A DNA stretch of 36,482 bases from Helicobacter heilmannii (GTDB lineage Bacteria > Campylobacterota > Campylobacteria > Campylobacterales > Helicobacteraceae): the NCBI RefSeq assembly GCF_001283065.1, contig NZ_CDMK01000002.1, forward strand, positions 56,672 through 93,153, given 5' to 3'. Shown here piece after piece: positions 1-8,554 of the stretch. A model generated the notes under the pieces. That model had not been told where the DNA came from and searched no databases. It saw only the letters and a program-made list of their open reading frames with translations. Each line of letters begins with the position of its first letter. The stretch's first letter is position 1. A program made the position numbers and the translations under genes.

Positions 1-92
1 GTGTTGTGCGGTTTGTGTGATTTTTTTTTTTTTTTGGGGGTTTTTTTTGGTGTTGTTCGTTTTTTTTTGGTGAAGGGGGGGGGGGGGGGGGG
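1..92. other. Low-complexity contig-end sequence
   Basis: The first 92 bases are almost only T and G, with long T runs and an uninterrupted run of 18 G at 75-92. They meet the lipoprotein reading frame abruptly at 93. The composition is unlike anything else in the window except the mirror-image right end (T18, C7 and C15 runs). I read it as unreliable contig-end sequence that hides the start of the first gene. A true phase-variable G tract cannot be excluded: a GTG at 70 followed by AAG precedes the run but is one base out of frame with the lipoprotein. Confidence 0.6.
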
Positions 93-475
93 CGATAGCC
101 GCCCTCTTGTTTGCAGGTTGTACGACTAAGATTGCAGAGATCAAACCCAACCAGCCCGTAACGGGAGAGATGCACACCGTTTACGGGTATGCTTGTGATT
201 ACTTCACTTGGCCCTATGGTCCCGCGGATGATTTAAAACAGCAAGCCTTGCAGCAAGCCCAAAGTCAGGCGAATAATTGGGCACAAGCCGCCCACTCTGA
301 AGCCACCGCAGATGCCATAGCAGCTCAGGGGTATAGGGGGCGTGTCAAAGTCGCTAGAAAAGAGTGGGAGTTGGTTAATACGGTGGTTAAAAAAGAGATT
401 TGGCCTTGGTTCTATGGACTTTTGGGGATGAAGTGCGTGAGGGTTCAAGGTTCTGCCCGCCCTAAAGCAGATTAG
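92..475 (+). CDS. Small lipoprotein, 5'-truncated
   Basis: The readable frame starts inside a signal peptide: A-I-A-A-L-L-F-A-G-C, where LFAGC is a lipobox and the Cys at 119-121 would be the lipidated first residue. The mature part is about 119 residues, rich in Gln/Ala in its middle (a helical stretch of QQALQQAQSQANN type) and Trp/Tyr-rich around it (YFTWPYGPADD, IWPWFYGLLG). I do not recognise the family. The true start codon lies in the low-complexity run at 1-92, so the N-terminal 8-12 residues are missing. It is probably an inner- or outer-membrane-anchored periplasmic protein. A hairpin with a T-rich tail follows at 543-583. Function unknown. Confidence 0.7.
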   Translation, partial: AIAALLFAGCTTKIAEIKPNQPVTGEMHTVYGYACDYFTWPYGPADDLKQQALQQAQSQANNWAQAAHSEATADAIAAQGYRGRVKVARKEWELVNTVVKKEIWPWFYGLLGMKCVRVQGSARPKAD

Positions 476-542
476 CCAGTTGAGTGCTCCAAGAGAGACT
501 CTAAAAGGACGCGCCCCCTAGCCGCTCTAGCACTGGGGGTTG

Positions 543-583
543 CCCCGCCCTTTTTAGGGGGTTGGGGTTGATTTTTGTTTTTG
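543..583 (+). terminator. Probable rho-independent terminator
   Basis: CCCCGCCCT (543-551) can pair with AGGGGGTTGGGG (556-567) around a short T loop, with one small internal mismatch. The stem is followed by a T-rich tail (571-583). It lies 68 bases after the stop of the small lipoprotein and upstream of the next promoter, where a terminator is expected. Confidence 0.5.
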
Positions 584-655
584 TGTATTTTGCACCACTT
601 TAAAGGCACACATACCACAAGCTACGGCCAAAACCCTTTAAAAATCTTGTTTTCA

Positions 656-664
656 TGTTATCAT
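656..664 (+). promoter_or_regulatory. Extended -10 promoter of the yceI-hemL operon
   Basis: TGTTATCAT (656-664) fits the Helicobacter housekeeping extended -10 pattern TGn followed by a TATAAT-like hexamer. Transcription would begin near 671. A strong ribosome binding site AAGGAG (683-688) precedes the ATG at 694. No clear -35 box is seen, as is usual in this genus. Confidence 0.5.
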
Positions 665-693
665 AGGCGGGTCTAAATTTTGAAGGAGAGACG

Positions 694-1248
694 ATGAAAA
701 AATTAGCATTAGGCATGTTTTTGGCGTATGGTTTGATGCACGCGGCCACTTTAGACACGAGCAAGGCGAGCATGGAGTTTACGGCGTTTAAAACGGCGCA
801 TAAAGCGGGCGTGAAAGGGACCTTTAACCATGTGATGTATCATTTTGGCAAGGACACCTCTAGCATTGCCAAAACCTTAGACAAGGCGAGCGCAACCATC
901 AATGCTGATCAGTTGGATCTGCACGATGCAACCAAAACTAAAAATGTCAAAGAAGCGTTTTTTGATCTTTTTAAAGACAAAACGCTGAAAGTCATTTTTA
1001 GGAATGTGGTGGAGGGCGACAAACAGGGCACGATTTTGGCCAGTGTGCGCATGAATGGCAAAAGTGTGAAAGTGCCCATGAGCTATAAAATTGAGAACAA
1101 GGAGCTCGTGGCTACGGGTGTGCTCGATATTTTAGAATTTGGCTTGCAAAAAGAGTTTGCCAAACTTGCCGAAAAATGCAGTGCACAGCATGAAAAACTC
1201 ACTTGGTCGCAAGTCGAAATCAGCTTTAAAGCCCCCGTTAAAGAATAG
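694..1248 (+). CDS. YceI-family periplasmic protein (HP0305-like)
   Basis: 184 residues with a clear N-terminal signal peptide (MKKLALGMFLAYGLMHA, then ATLDTS). The mature part begins in the typical YceI manner (a short strand, then F-x-A-x-K and G-x-K-G-x-F). YceI proteins form a lipocalin-like barrel that binds isoprenoid-type lipids in the periplasm. Helicobacter encodes two, and the one next to hemL corresponds to H. pylori HP0305. The ATG has AAGGAG six bases upstream. hemL starts only six bases after the stop, so the two are co-transcribed. The lipid ligand and exact role here are unknown. One Cys remains near the C-terminus (LAEKCSAQHEK). Confidence 0.8.
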   Translation: MKKLALGMFLAYGLMHAATLDTSKASMEFTAFKTAHKAGVKGTFNHVMYHFGKDTSSIAKTLDKASATINADQLDLHDATKTKNVKEAFFDLFKDKTLKVIFRNVVEGDKQGTILASVRMNGKSVKVPMSYKIENKELVATGVLDILEFGLQKEFAKLAEKCSAQHEKLTWSQVEISFKAPVKE

Positions 1249-1254
1249 GCAACG

Positions 1255-2568
1255 ATGACGAAAAAAGAGTTGGAGCATCCGCTCTTGCACAGCATCAATG
1301 ATTTTAACGAAGCCAAACAGGTGATTGTAGGCGGGGTCAATTCCCCCGTGCGGGCGTTTAAGAGTGTCGGAGGTGTGCCCCCCTTTATCTTTAAGGGGCG
1401 AGGGTTCTCGCTCTTTGATGTGGATGGCAACACCTATGTGGATTTTGTACAGAGTTGGGGGCCCCTGCTCTTTGGGCATGCCGATCCCGAGATCGAAGAG
1501 CAAGTGATCAACGCCTTGCAAAGGGGGCTAAGCTTTGGCGCACCCACAGAGCTAGAAACCACTTTGGCAAAAAAGATTGTGGCGGGCTATGAGGGCGTGG
1601 AGAAGGTGCGTTTGGTGAGCAGTGGGACAGAAGCCACCATGAGTGCCATCCGCCTAGCACGGGCGTTTAGTGGCAAAGACGACATTTTAAAGTTTGAAGG
1701 CTGTTACCACGGGCACAGCGACAGCTTGTTGGTGAGTGCCGGCAGTGGGTGCGCCACCTTTGGCAACCCCTCCTCTCTAGGCGTGCCTAGCGACTTTAGC
1801 AAGCACACTTTAGTCGCCCGCTACAACGATTTAGACTCCGTTAAGGCGTGCTTTGAAGCGGGCAATGTGGGCTGTGTGATCATCGAGCCCATTGCGGGCA
1901 ACATGGGGTTGGTGCCCGCCACCTTAGAGTTTTTGCAAGGCTTGCAAGAGCTTTGTAAAGAGAGGGGGGCGGTGCTCATCTTTGATGAGGTGATGAGCGG
2001 GTTTAGGGCAAGTGCCAGCGGGTCGCAGGGCTGGCATCACTTGGTCCCCGACTTAGTCACCTTTGGTAAGGTCATAGGTGGCGGGCTGCCCCTAGCTTGC
2101 TTTGGCGGACGGCAAGACATCATGGACTTGCTCGCACCCATGGGTGGGGTGTATCAAGCCGGGACTTTAAGCGGCAACCCCGTAGCGGTGGCAGCAGGTA
2201 TTGTGGCGTTGGAGAAAATCAAACGACAGCCCAAGCTGTATGAACGCCTAGAAGCCTTGGCTGTGCAATTTTGCGATGGGCTCAAAGAAATCGCCCACTC
2301 TTGCAATTTTGCTCTGCAAACTTGTGTCAGGGGGAGCATGTTTGGCTTTTTCTTCAGCGATAAAGAAGTGCAAAACTTTGAAGACGCGAAGCAGTCGGAC
2401 ACTGCCCTTTATGCAAACTTCCACCAAAAAATGTTGCAAAAGGGCGTGTATCTGCCCGCCTCCGCCTTTGAAACAAGCTTCATTTGCAGCCCAATGGATT
2501 CTTCTATCATCGATGCCTGCCTAGGCAAGGCGCAAGCGAGTTTTTATGAGCTCCAACACGGAGTCTAA
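1255..2568 (+). CDS. hemL: Glutamate-1-semialdehyde 2,1-aminomutase
   Basis: 437 residues, normal length for HemL. This pyridoxal-phosphate enzyme converts glutamate-1-semialdehyde to 5-aminolevulinate in the C5 route to haem. Visible family marks: the N-terminal [15 protein letters not shown], the [15 protein letters not shown] cofactor pocket, [11 protein letters not shown], the [10 protein letters not shown] segment, FDEVMSGFR with the cofactor-binding Asp, and [12 protein letters not shown] with the Schiff-base Lys. It is the second gene of a four-gene plus-strand operon, six bases after the YceI-like gene. Its ribosome binding site is weak, suggesting translational coupling. The last 23 bases overlap the AtpZ-like gene. 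The order matches HP0305-HP0306 of H. pylori. Confidence 0.97.
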   Translation: MTKKELEHPLLHSINDFNEAKQVIVGGVNSPVRAFKSVGGVPPFIFKGRGFSLFDVDGNTYVDFVQSWGPLLFGHADPEIEEQVINALQRGLSFGAPTELETTLAKKIVAGYEGVEKVRLVSSGTEATMSAIRLARAFSGKDDILKFEGCYHGHSDSLLVSAGSGCATFGNPSSLGVPSDFSKHTLVARYNDLDSVKACFEAGNVGCVIIEPIAGNMGLVPATLEFLQGLQELCKERGAVLIFDEVMSGFRASASGSQGWHHLVPDLVTFGKVIGGGLPLACFGGRQDIMDLLAPMGGVYQAGTLSGNPVAVAAGIVALEKIKRQPKLYERLEALAVQFCDGLKEIAHSCNFALQTCVRGSMFGFFFSDKEVQNFEDAKQSDTALYANFHQKMLQKGVYLPASAFETSFICSPMDSSIIDACLGKAQASFYELQHGV

Positions 2569-2815
2569 ACCCAAATTCAAACCCGTGGTTGAGGGGGCAA
2601 ATGCCTTGAGTCTTGGCATTTCCATAGTCGTGGCTCTTTTGCTGGGCATTGGGGCGGGCTATGGCTTGGTAAAATTAACGGGACTGGCGTGGCTCTTTTG
2701 GCTAGGCGTTATTTGGGGCGTGGGGGCTGCGATTTTAAATGTCTATAAAGCCTACAAACAAACCAAAAAAGAGTTAGACGAACTGGCTAACGACCCCAAG
2801 TACAAACTCCCCTAA
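2546..2815 (+). CDS. AtpZ/AtpI-like small membrane protein
   Basis: 89 residues with a charged N-terminus, two predicted membrane helices (about residues 23-45 and 48-67; [11 protein letters not shown] then a Gly/Trp-rich second helix), and a lysine-rich cytoplasmic tail. This is the arrangement of AtpZ/AtpI-type proteins, which help assemble or supply ions to the F1Fo ATP synthase, though no ATP synthase genes are nearby. The start at 2546 lies inside the end of hemL (23-base overlap), and the stop TAA shares its last A with the next ATG (TAATG). Both overlaps suggest coupled translation. The assignment rests on size and topology, so the functional label is tentative. Confidence 0.7.
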   Translation: MSSNTESKPKFKPVVEGANALSLGISIVVALLLGIGAGYGLVKLTGLAWLFWLGVIWGVGAAILNVYKAYKQTKKELDELANDPKYKLP

Positions 2816-3201
2816 TGTGTTCTTATCTATGTGCCTTGCTCTTACTGGGTTTTAATGTGCTGTGTGCTTTGGGGGTGTTTTGGCGTTTTCAAGGGCTTGG
2901 GGTGCTGAGTTTTGAAGTGGCGTTTTTAAGCTTTTTGTTGATTTTGCTGGCCGGCTACAAACAGCTGAAAAACAAACTACAAACCGCCAAAGAACCCACG
3001 CCCTCTAAGTTTTTTGCCTTCGGTTTGGGGGTGCAAATCTCGCTAGGGTGGCTCAAAATCCTATCTTATGGCGTGTTTTTGGGGGGGTTGTTTGGCTTGT
3101 TGCATGCCAAACTCTTGATGCCTATAGCTTACTTTGTGGGGCTTGGGGCGTGCTTGGTGGGAGTGTTGCTCTTACAAGCCCTTAAGCGTGCCAAATCTTA
3201 G
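2815..3201 (+). CDS. Conserved membrane protein (HP0308-like)
   Basis: 128 residues, mostly hydrophobic, with about four membrane helices: two at the N-terminus (roughly 5-22 and 30-47), a charged linker (KQLKNKLQTAKEPTPSK), and two more (roughly 78-96 and 102-120), ending in a basic tail. No catalytic motif is seen. It starts on the last base of the upstream stop codon (TAATG), so it belongs to the yceI-hemL operon. Its position after hemL suggests it corresponds to H. pylori HP0308, but the function is unknown. Its last 20 bases overlap the 3' end of the convergent thiL gene, and no terminator is visible between the two operons. Confidence 0.65.
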   Translation: MCSYLCALLLLGFNVLCALGVFWRFQGLGVLSFEVAFLSFLLILLAGYKQLKNKLQTAKEPTPSKFFAFGLGVQISLGWLKILSYGVFLGGLFGLLHAKLLMPIAYFVGLGACLVGVLLLQALKRAKS

Positions 3202-4021
3202 GGCGGTAGTGTGAAAGCCCACGCCTAGCCACCCCCACAAAGTTTAATTTTATGCGGTGTTGCTTGGCACGCCTAAGCAAGGCGAGTTTGTGCTTTGGGG
3301 GGATACTTAAAAGCAATTCATACTCTTCTCCACTCAAATAGGCTTTGTTGTGGGGCTTGTCTAGCTTGCAGGCTAATTTATTGAGTTTGGATAAGCGGTT
3401 GCACTCCGCAAGTAGCCCGTCTGAAATGTCTAGCCCTGCATGCACAAGGGGACGCACGCTTAACATAAAGCCGAGCAAATTCTTAAGCTGTGGGCGGATA
3501 AATTTAGACTTAGGCGACACCTTGCCCCCCCTAAGCAAAGTGGTTAAATCCTTGTAGCTTTGCCCGAGTGTGCCCGTATGCACCAATAAATCTTTGGGGT
3601 GTATTTTGGTGCGCTCCAAAGGTTTAGAGCTTTTGGCAATGAGCGTTACACTTAAACTTAAGTCCTTGCCTAGCGTGGTATCCCCCCCCACAATTTTAAT
3701 TTTAAATTCTTGGCATGCCTTAGCGATCCCTGCGACCAATTGCCGCATTTCGCTTAAAGCGCACCCCTTGGGTAGTTGCATGCCCAACAAGGCGTATTTA
3801 GGGCACGCTGCCATCGCAATAGAGTCGGAGACATTCACGCACATGGCTTTATACCCGATTTGGGCGTAACTGAGCCACTCCCTTTTAAAATGTACCCCCT
3901 CGCTAAACAGATCTAGCATGTAAAGGGCTTGAGAAGTGTCTAGCAAGACAGCATCATCGCCCAAACCCCACACCACCCCACTTTGGGCGAGGGCGTTTAA
4001 AAAATGTGCCTCTAAATCCAC
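3182..4021 (-). CDS. thiL: Thiamine-monophosphate kinase
   Basis: 279 residues of the PurM/ThiL ATP-binding fold. ThiL phosphorylates thiamine monophosphate to thiamine diphosphate. Visible motifs: GLGDDAVLLD near residue 19, a SEGVHF segment that normally reads VEGVHF, the CVNVSDSIAMAA metal/nucleotide motif, IVGGDTTLG, and LDISDGLLAE towards the end. The start is a GTG at 4021, overlapping the nadC stop by one base (TAGTG). It is the last gene of the long minus-strand run dnaB-thiL and is convergent with the hemL operon. A G8 tract (plus-strand C8 at 3682-3689) encodes the VGGD region and is in frame here. Confidence 0.92.
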   Translation of the reverse strand: MDLEAHFLNALAQSGVVWGLGDDAVLLDTSQALYMLDLFSEGVHFKREWLSYAQIGYKAMCVNVSDSIAMAACPKYALLGMQLPKGCALSEMRQLVAGIAKACQEFKIKIVGGDTTLGKDLSLSVTLIAKSSKPLERTKIHPKDLLVHTGTLGQSYKDLTTLLRGGKVSPKSKFIRPQLKNLLGFMLSVRPLVHAGLDISDGLLAECNRLSKLNKLACKLDKPHNKAYLSGEEYELLLSIPPKHKLALLRRAKQHRIKLNFVGVARRGLSHYRPKIWHA

Positions 4022-4842
4022 TAGAGTTTAAAGCTAAAATCCACCCACACCGCTTGGTGTATCAGTGCCCCACTGCTGATCGCATCCACCCCACTTTGAG
4101 CGTAGGCTAAAACGCTGGTTTCTGTGATGTTCCCGCTGGCTTCTAAGAGCACTAGGGGGTGATTTTGGTTGCGTTCTGCCACGACTTCTTGAATGCTCTC
4201 CACCTGCATGTTGTCGCACATGACAATGTCCGCCCCCGCCTGCATGGCCGCACACGCCATTTCAACACTGCTTGCCTCGATCTCGATCTTAGCTGTCCAT
4301 GGGATTTCTTGGCGGGCTTTGGCGATGAAGGCGTGTAAATCTACGATGTGGGCTAAATGCGTGTCTTTCACCATTAAAGCGTCGTCTAACCCTATGCGGT
4401 GGTTCTTTGCACCTCCGTTGCGCACCGAATATTTTTCAAACACCCGTAAAAGCGGGCGGGTTTTGCGCGTGTCTAATAGGCTGATGGGCAAGCTTTTAAC
4501 AAGGCGCACAAAGCTAGCCGTTTTGGTGGCGATCCCACTGCTGTGTTGCAGAATATTTAAAAGCACCCGCTCGATCTGTAGGAGCAAACGCCAATCCCCA
4601 ACAACTTCTAATAAAATTTGTTTAGGACTAAAACTCTCTTTATCTTGGATTTTCCACGCATATTTGAGCCCAAACATTTCTAAAAGCTCGGTGGCATAAA
4701 CCTGTCCTGAGAACACCCCGCTATCTTTGGAGAGCACACAAGCCCTCACCTCTTTAGCCCCCACTAAACGGGCGAATAAATCCCCCGAGCCTAAATCCTC
4801 TGCCAAACAATCCTTTAAAAAATCCCGTATCTGCAAATCCAT
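4021..4842 (-). CDS. nadC: Nicotinate-nucleotide pyrophosphorylase (quinolinate phosphoribosyltransferase)
   Basis: 273 residues, the usual NadC length. The enzyme joins quinolinate to PRPP, giving nicotinate mononucleotide and CO2, the step after NadA in de novo NAD synthesis. Diagnostic residues: the N-terminal AEDLGSGDLFA, LDTRKTRPLLR, YSVRNGGAKNHRIGLDDALM with the phosphate-binding Arg/His, IEIEASS, CDNM, and LEASGNI. It starts by TAATG overlap with nadA and ends by TAGTG overlap with thiL, so it sits in a coupled operon. The order nadA-nadC after psd matches HP1357-HP1355 of H. pylori. Confidence 0.97.
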   Translation of the reverse strand: MDLQIRDFLKDCLAEDLGSGDLFARLVGAKEVRACVLSKDSGVFSGQVYATELLEMFGLKYAWKIQDKESFSPKQILLEVVGDWRLLLQIERVLLNILQHSSGIATKTASFVRLVKSLPISLLDTRKTRPLLRVFEKYSVRNGGAKNHRIGLDDALMVKDTHLAHIVDLHAFIAKARQEIPWTAKIEIEASSVEMACAAMQAGADIVMCDNMQVESIQEVVAERNQNHPLVLLEASGNITETSVLAYAQSGVDAISSGALIHQAVWVDFSFKL

Positions 4843-5825
4843 TAGGACAACTCCATCATTTTATCTAGGGCAATTTGCGCCCATTTAGCCACTTCAGGCT
4901 CTACTCTGATTGTATTATAAGGGCTGTGGTTTTTATAAGCTTTTAAAACGCTAAACAAATCCTCTAGAGTGGTTTCATTCATACTCGGGCACTCGGGCAC
5001 ACTGCTGGAGAGCACAAAGGTGTTCTTGGGGCGCAACCGTTTGACTAAGTTGATTTCTGTGCCCACGGCGACCTTTTGCTCTAGGGGCAGGTGTTGCACG
5101 AAGTGGATGATTTGGCTTGTAGAGCCCACAAAGTCGGCAAGTTCCACGACTTCAGGGGTGCACTCGGGATGCACGGCGATGAGAATGTCGGGGTATTTTT
5201 GGCGGAAAAAGGCGATGTCGCTGGGCTTAAAAAGCTGATGCACGGCACAAAAGCCATTGTAACAAATGACCTCAGCCTCTTTAATGTCCCTTGGGCTATC
5301 CATGCCTAAAGTCGCGCTTTTGAGCCCATGCATACGGGCTAAATTCAGCCCCAAACAGCGATCGGGCAAGAAAAAGATTTTTTGTTTAGCCTCTAAAGCG
5401 TGCTTAAAAATCTTAAAAGCGTTGGCACTCGTGCAAACAACCCCCCCCGCCTTGCCCACCTTTGCCTTAATGCGGGCACTAGAATTAATGTAGGTGATGG
5501 GGAGCACCTTTTTGATGCCCAAGCTTTGCAAGGTTTCTAGGCTCTTGTCAAAGTCCGCCCCCTCGATCATGCGCGCCATAGAGCAACACGCCAGTTTAGG
5601 CATGATGACTTCCTTTTGGGGGGCTAGGATTTTTAAACTCTCCCCCATGAAGCCCACCCCACAAAAGACGACTAAATTTTTAGGGCTCGCACTTGCTCTT
5701 TTAGCCAACTCTAGGCTATCGCCCGTGATGTCGGCCAGCTCTACGATGCTGTCTTTTTGGTAAAAATGCGCCACCAAGAGCGCGTCTAAATCTTTTAAAA
5801 GTTGCTTGATCTGCGCGCTACGCAT
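4842..5825 (-). CDS. nadA: Quinolinate synthase
   Basis: 327 residues. NadA condenses iminoaspartate with dihydroxyacetone phosphate to quinolinate using a [4Fe-4S] cluster. The triplicated fold is evident: [14 protein letters not shown], then [17 protein letters not shown], then the cluster Cys candidates in [25 protein letters not shown] and [10 protein letters not shown]. The start at 5825 overlaps the end of psd by eight bases. No nadB is present in the window. A plus-strand C8 tract (5441-5448) lies in the AGGVVCTSA coding region and is in frame. Confidence 0.97.
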   Translation of the reverse strand: MRSAQIKQLLKDLDALLVAHFYQKDSIVELADITGDSLELAKRASASPKNLVVFCGVGFMGESLKILAPQKEVIMPKLACCSMARMIEGADFDKSLETLQSLGIKKVLPITYINSSARIKAKVGKAGGVVCTSANAFKIFKHALEAKQKIFFLPDRCLGLNLARMHGLKSATLGMDSPRDIKEAEVICYNGFCAVHQLFKPSDIAFFRQKYPDILIAVHPECTPEVVELADFVGSTSQIIHFVQHLPLEQKVAVGTEINLVKRLRPKNTFVLSSSVPECPSMNETTLEDLFSVLKAYKNHSPYNTIRVEPEVAKWAQIALDKMMELS

Positions 5826-6615
5826 GCAGCGTGCCTATGGGCGTGGAGAAGAGCACTTTTTGCCCCACGCTCGTGTTTAACGCCACATTTGGCATGAAAA
5901 GCACAATAGTAGAGCCCATTTCAAAACGCCCCAACTCTTCCCCTTTTTGTAGCGCAATGGGGGGGTCGTAGGGGTAGATTTTAGGCTTTGGGTGTATTTT
6001 GGCGTTGGTGTGGATGTGCATGTCAAAATTCAATACAATTTGCCCCACATTGAGCGCGCCCACCGCCACGAAGTACAACACCTGTCCGCGGGCATCTTTT
6101 GCCATCACCACCACCCGCTCGTTGCGGATAAAAAGCTTTTGGTGTTTCTTTAAAGCAGGGGTATTTACGGGCAAAAGCTCCCCGCAAAAATGGCGCACCT
6201 CCATAATTTCTAAATCACAGGGAGCGTGGAAGCGGTGGTAATCTTTGGGCGATAAATAAAAGTTACAATAGCTGTAGTTTGTCAATTGTTCCCTCTTGCC
6301 TAAAAGCTCATTAACCCGGTAGCTCATGCCCTTAATCTGTAGGGCCAAATTGTCTTGCACCGGCCCGCAAGCACTGATGGCACTGTCGCAAGGGGCGATG
6401 AGCGTGGCGGGGTTCGTGTCAATGGGGCGGGGAGTGCTTAAGGCTCGTGTAAAAAGGGCGTTGAGCGTAGGGTAGCTTTTTAGGGGAGCAAAACCGCTCA
6501 AATCAATCTTAAACAAGCGGACATAAACAAGGTTGATCAACCTTTGGATAGGGGGGAGAAAGGCGCACCTTGCAAACTTGCCAAAGAGTTTGGAGAGGGT
6601 GTTGCTTTGGGCCAC
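5818..6615 (-). CDS. psd: Phosphatidylserine decarboxylase proenzyme
   Basis: 265 residues, close to the H. pylori enzyme. Psd makes phosphatidylethanolamine from phosphatidylserine at the inner membrane. The proenzyme self-cleaves at a Gly-Ser bond to form the pyruvoyl group. Here the site is [10 protein letters not shown] (usually LGST), near the C-terminus. The [11 protein letters not shown] segment carries the conserved His. The start is a GTG at 6615 overlapping the upstream stop (TAGTG). It sits between the HP1358-like gene and nadA in the same order as H. pylori HP1357. Confidence 0.95.
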   Translation of the reverse strand: MAQSNTLSKLFGKFARCAFLPPIQRLINLVYVRLFKIDLSGFAPLKSYPTLNALFTRALSTPRPIDTNPATLIAPCDSAISACGPVQDNLALQIKGMSYRVNELLGKREQLTNYSYCNFYLSPKDYHRFHAPCDLEIMEVRHFCGELLPVNTPALKKHQKLFIRNERVVVMAKDARGQVLYFVAVGALNVGQIVLNFDMHIHTNAKIHPKPKIYPYDPPIALQKGEELGRFEMGSTIVLFMPNVALNTSVGQKVLFSTPIGTLHA

Positions 6616-7136
6616 TACTGCAAATCCGCCAATTTTAAGACAAATTCAATCTGCCCCTTGCTGATGCGCAATTCCTTAGCAATGGAGTCGATGCTGTGCC
6701 CCTCTTGAAAGAGTTGTATCACCCGTTTTTCGTCAATGTCATCGCTGCCCGGGGTAAAATGCCCCAGCTCTTTAAATTTATTCTCTAAGACGATGATCTT
6801 TTCCTCCAAATAGTCCCTGTCCTTGTGCATGGTGTCTTGGATTTCTTGTAGGTGGGTGTAAAGATTGGTTAAATTCGTGTTTAGGTTGTTGTTAACCTCG
6901 TTTTTGACATTGGCACTGATGTTGGATGCGTTGAACTCGGCTTGTATTTCGTTTTCTTGGATCCACTTGCGGATTTTATAAATCTCTTGGTTGATGGTGT
7001 CTAGGGCTTTTTCTAGTTGCTTGGTTTTGCTCGCAAACTCTTTGTCCTTTAAATGGCTGTAAGCGACTAGGCATATAAACACCAAAACCACCCCTCCCCC
7101 CACAATCCACATTAGTTCGTTAAAGCTCAATTCCAT
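6615..7136 (-). CDS. Membrane-anchored coiled-coil protein with C-terminal HTH-like segment (HP1358-like)
   Basis: 173 residues from the ATG at 7136, chosen because AAAGG lies six bases upstream. An ATG at 7154 would add six residues and has a weaker site. Residues about 8-28 form one membrane helix (MWIVGGGVVLVFICLVAYSHL). About 30-135 is a long charged coiled coil (KTKQLEKALDTINQEIYKI, later KDRDYLEEKIIVLENK). The last 40 residues (EKRVIQLFQEGHSIDSIAKE and on to RISKGQIEFVL) resemble a helix-turn-helix of the sigma-region-4/resolvase type. A membrane-tethered putative DNA- or protein-binding domain is unusual. It overlaps the HP1359-like gene by 17 bases. Function unknown. Confidence 0.75.
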   Translation of the reverse strand: MELSFNELMWIVGGGVVLVFICLVAYSHLKDKEFASKTKQLEKALDTINQEIYKIRKWIQENEIQAEFNASNISANVKNEVNNNLNTNLTNLYTHLQEIQDTMHKDRDYLEEKIIVLENKFKELGHFTPGSDDIDEKRVIQLFQEGHSIDSIAKELRISKGQIEFVLKLADLQ

Positions 7137-7668
7137 GCGCGGCCTTTCTTTCATTTAAACTTTCCAATTCGCTTTGGGCGATGTGGCTGTCCCAATCTTT
7201 AATATCGCTTGCGTGCATGCGCTCCACACTAAGCAGTGTAGGCGCAAAGGCTCTCGCCACAAAGCCTAGTCTTTTATAGGGAATTTTTGGCAATTTAGTG
7301 CGCATGTAATACAGCCCGCCCTCAGTAAAGCCCCCATCTGCCACGCCCAAGATCCCATGCCCTAGTAAGCCAATCATCCCCACTCCCTCTAGGTTTACAT
7401 ACACCCTATCTTGCTCGTGCAAATACCGCTCGATGCGCTCCAACTTTTGGTAAATCTCGCTTAAGGCTTTAAAAATAATGTCCTCTCTATCCTTGCCATA
7501 AAAAACCTCCCACGGGGCACTAAAGCCCCCAGCACCCCCGCCCAGTTGCAAATACTCGCTTTCGTGCTCAGGTCTTAAGGGGGCAAACTCTAGGGGCAGG
7601 GCGACCGCCACAAGGCGGGTGTAAAAGCCAAAGTTTGCGCAAGCGCGCTTGCACGCCTCTAAATCCAA
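7120..7668 (-). CDS. Conserved protein of unknown function (HP1359-like)
   Basis: 182 residues, no signal peptide or membrane helix. It contains an acidic helical segment near residues 58-88 (a KDREDIIFKALSEIYQKLE-type amphipathic helix) followed by beta-rich sequence (RVYVNLEGVGMIGLLGHGI). The start is a TTG at 7668 with AGGGG six bases upstream, overlapping the end of mqnP by ten bases. No other start keeps the N-terminal region. The beta-rich half after a dimerising helix is loosely reminiscent of PilZ-type c-di-GMP receptors, but I see no RxxxR motif, so that idea is weak. The gene keeps the same neighbours as HP1359 in H. pylori. Confidence 0.7.
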   Translation of the reverse strand: MDLEACKRACANFGFYTRLVAVALPLEFAPLRPEHESEYLQLGGGAGGFSAPWEVFYGKDREDIIFKALSEIYQKLERIERYLHEQDRVYVNLEGVGMIGLLGHGILGVADGGFTEGGLYYMRTKLPKIPYKRLGFVARAFAPTLLSVERMHASDIKDWDSHIAQSELESLNERKAAHGIEL

Positions 7669-8531
7669 GCCAAGCCCCTATCCACGAGGATAAAGCCCAA
7701 GAACACCACCCCCAAATACCCATTCGTCACAAAAAACGCCTTGGGGATATTTCTAAAGTCTTTGAGCACCAGCCACTGCTCGTAAATTAAAATCATAAGG
7801 CACACCCCCACGCCAAGCCACGCCACACTCCCTAGGTGCGCGCTTTTGGCAAAAAGAGCCCAAAAGAGCACGGCTAGAATATGGCACACCCTAGACACCC
7901 ACAGCGTGGCTTGTGCGCCAAAAATCGCGGGCACCGAGTAAAGCCCCTCTTTGCGATCAAACTCTATATCTTGCAAGGAATAAAGCAAGTCAAAGCCCGC
8001 CACCCAAAAGGCCACCCCCAAAGCCAGCCACAAACTCCAAAGCGGAATCGTCCCAAGGACTGCCACCACGCCCGCAATGGGTGCAAGCCCCAAGCACACC
8101 CCCAGCACCAAATGCGCCAAATAGCTAAAGCGTTTCATATAAGAATAGCCGGCTAAAATCGCCAAAAAGGGCAGGGAGAGTTTAAAGGCTAGGGCATTGA
8201 TGACATAGCTCACACCCACAAAGCCCAAAGCATTAGCCACGCAAAAGACTTGCAGAGTGGGGAGCGAAATGCGCCCATCCACGCTCGGGCGGTTCTTGGT
8301 GCGCTCGTTTTTAATGTCGAATTTACGATCAGCCAAGCGGTTAAAGCCCATGGCAAAGTTGCGCGCAGAGAGCAGGGCCAAAGCGCATAAAAACAAAGTC
8401 TGCACGCTCTCTAGCAAGCCCAAACGCGCCTGCAAGCCGGCCACCACAAGGGCGATTAAAATAAACATGCCTGAAAATATGGTGTGCTCGATCGCCACCA
8501 AATAGCCTAAAAGCTTGAGCTTTTCTAACAT
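7659..8531 (-). CDS. mqnP: Menaquinone-pathway prenyltransferase, UbiA family
   Basis: 290 residues with eight or nine membrane helices. It carries both Asp-rich prenyl-diphosphate motifs of the UbiA superfamily: NRLADRKFD near residue 65 and DLLYSLQDIEFDRKEG near residue 180. It would attach the polyprenyl chain during quinone synthesis. Because gastric Helicobacter makes menaquinone by the futalosine route, the menaquinone enzyme (MqnP) is a better name than 4-hydroxybenzoate octaprenyltransferase, although it is often labelled ubiA (HP1360). AAAGAGG stands before the ATG. An extended -10 lies at 8555-8563, in the 38-base gap to comEC and its last codons, so it may be transcribed separately as well. 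Confidence 0.9.
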   Translation of the reverse strand: MLEKLKLLGYLVAIEHTIFSGMFILIALVVAGLQARLGLLESVQTLFLCALALLSARNFAMGFNRLADRKFDIKNERTKNRPSVDGRISLPTLQVFCVANALGFVGVSYVINALAFKLSLPFLAILAGYSYMKRFSYLAHLVLGVCLGLAPIAGVVAVLGTIPLWSLWLALGVAFWVAGFDLLYSLQDIEFDRKEGLYSVPAIFGAQATLWVSRVCHILAVLFWALFAKSAHLGSVAWLGVGVCLMILIYEQWLVLKDFRNIPKAFFVTNGYLGVVFLGFILVDRGLAWI

Positions 8532-8554
8532 TAAAAACCTCTTTAAAAGCCTCT

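Noticed and set aside
7120-7668. PilZ c-di-GMP receptor for the HP1359-like protein
   Set aside because: The layout is slightly similar, but the RxxxR and D/NxSxxG motifs are absent, so no functional label was given.
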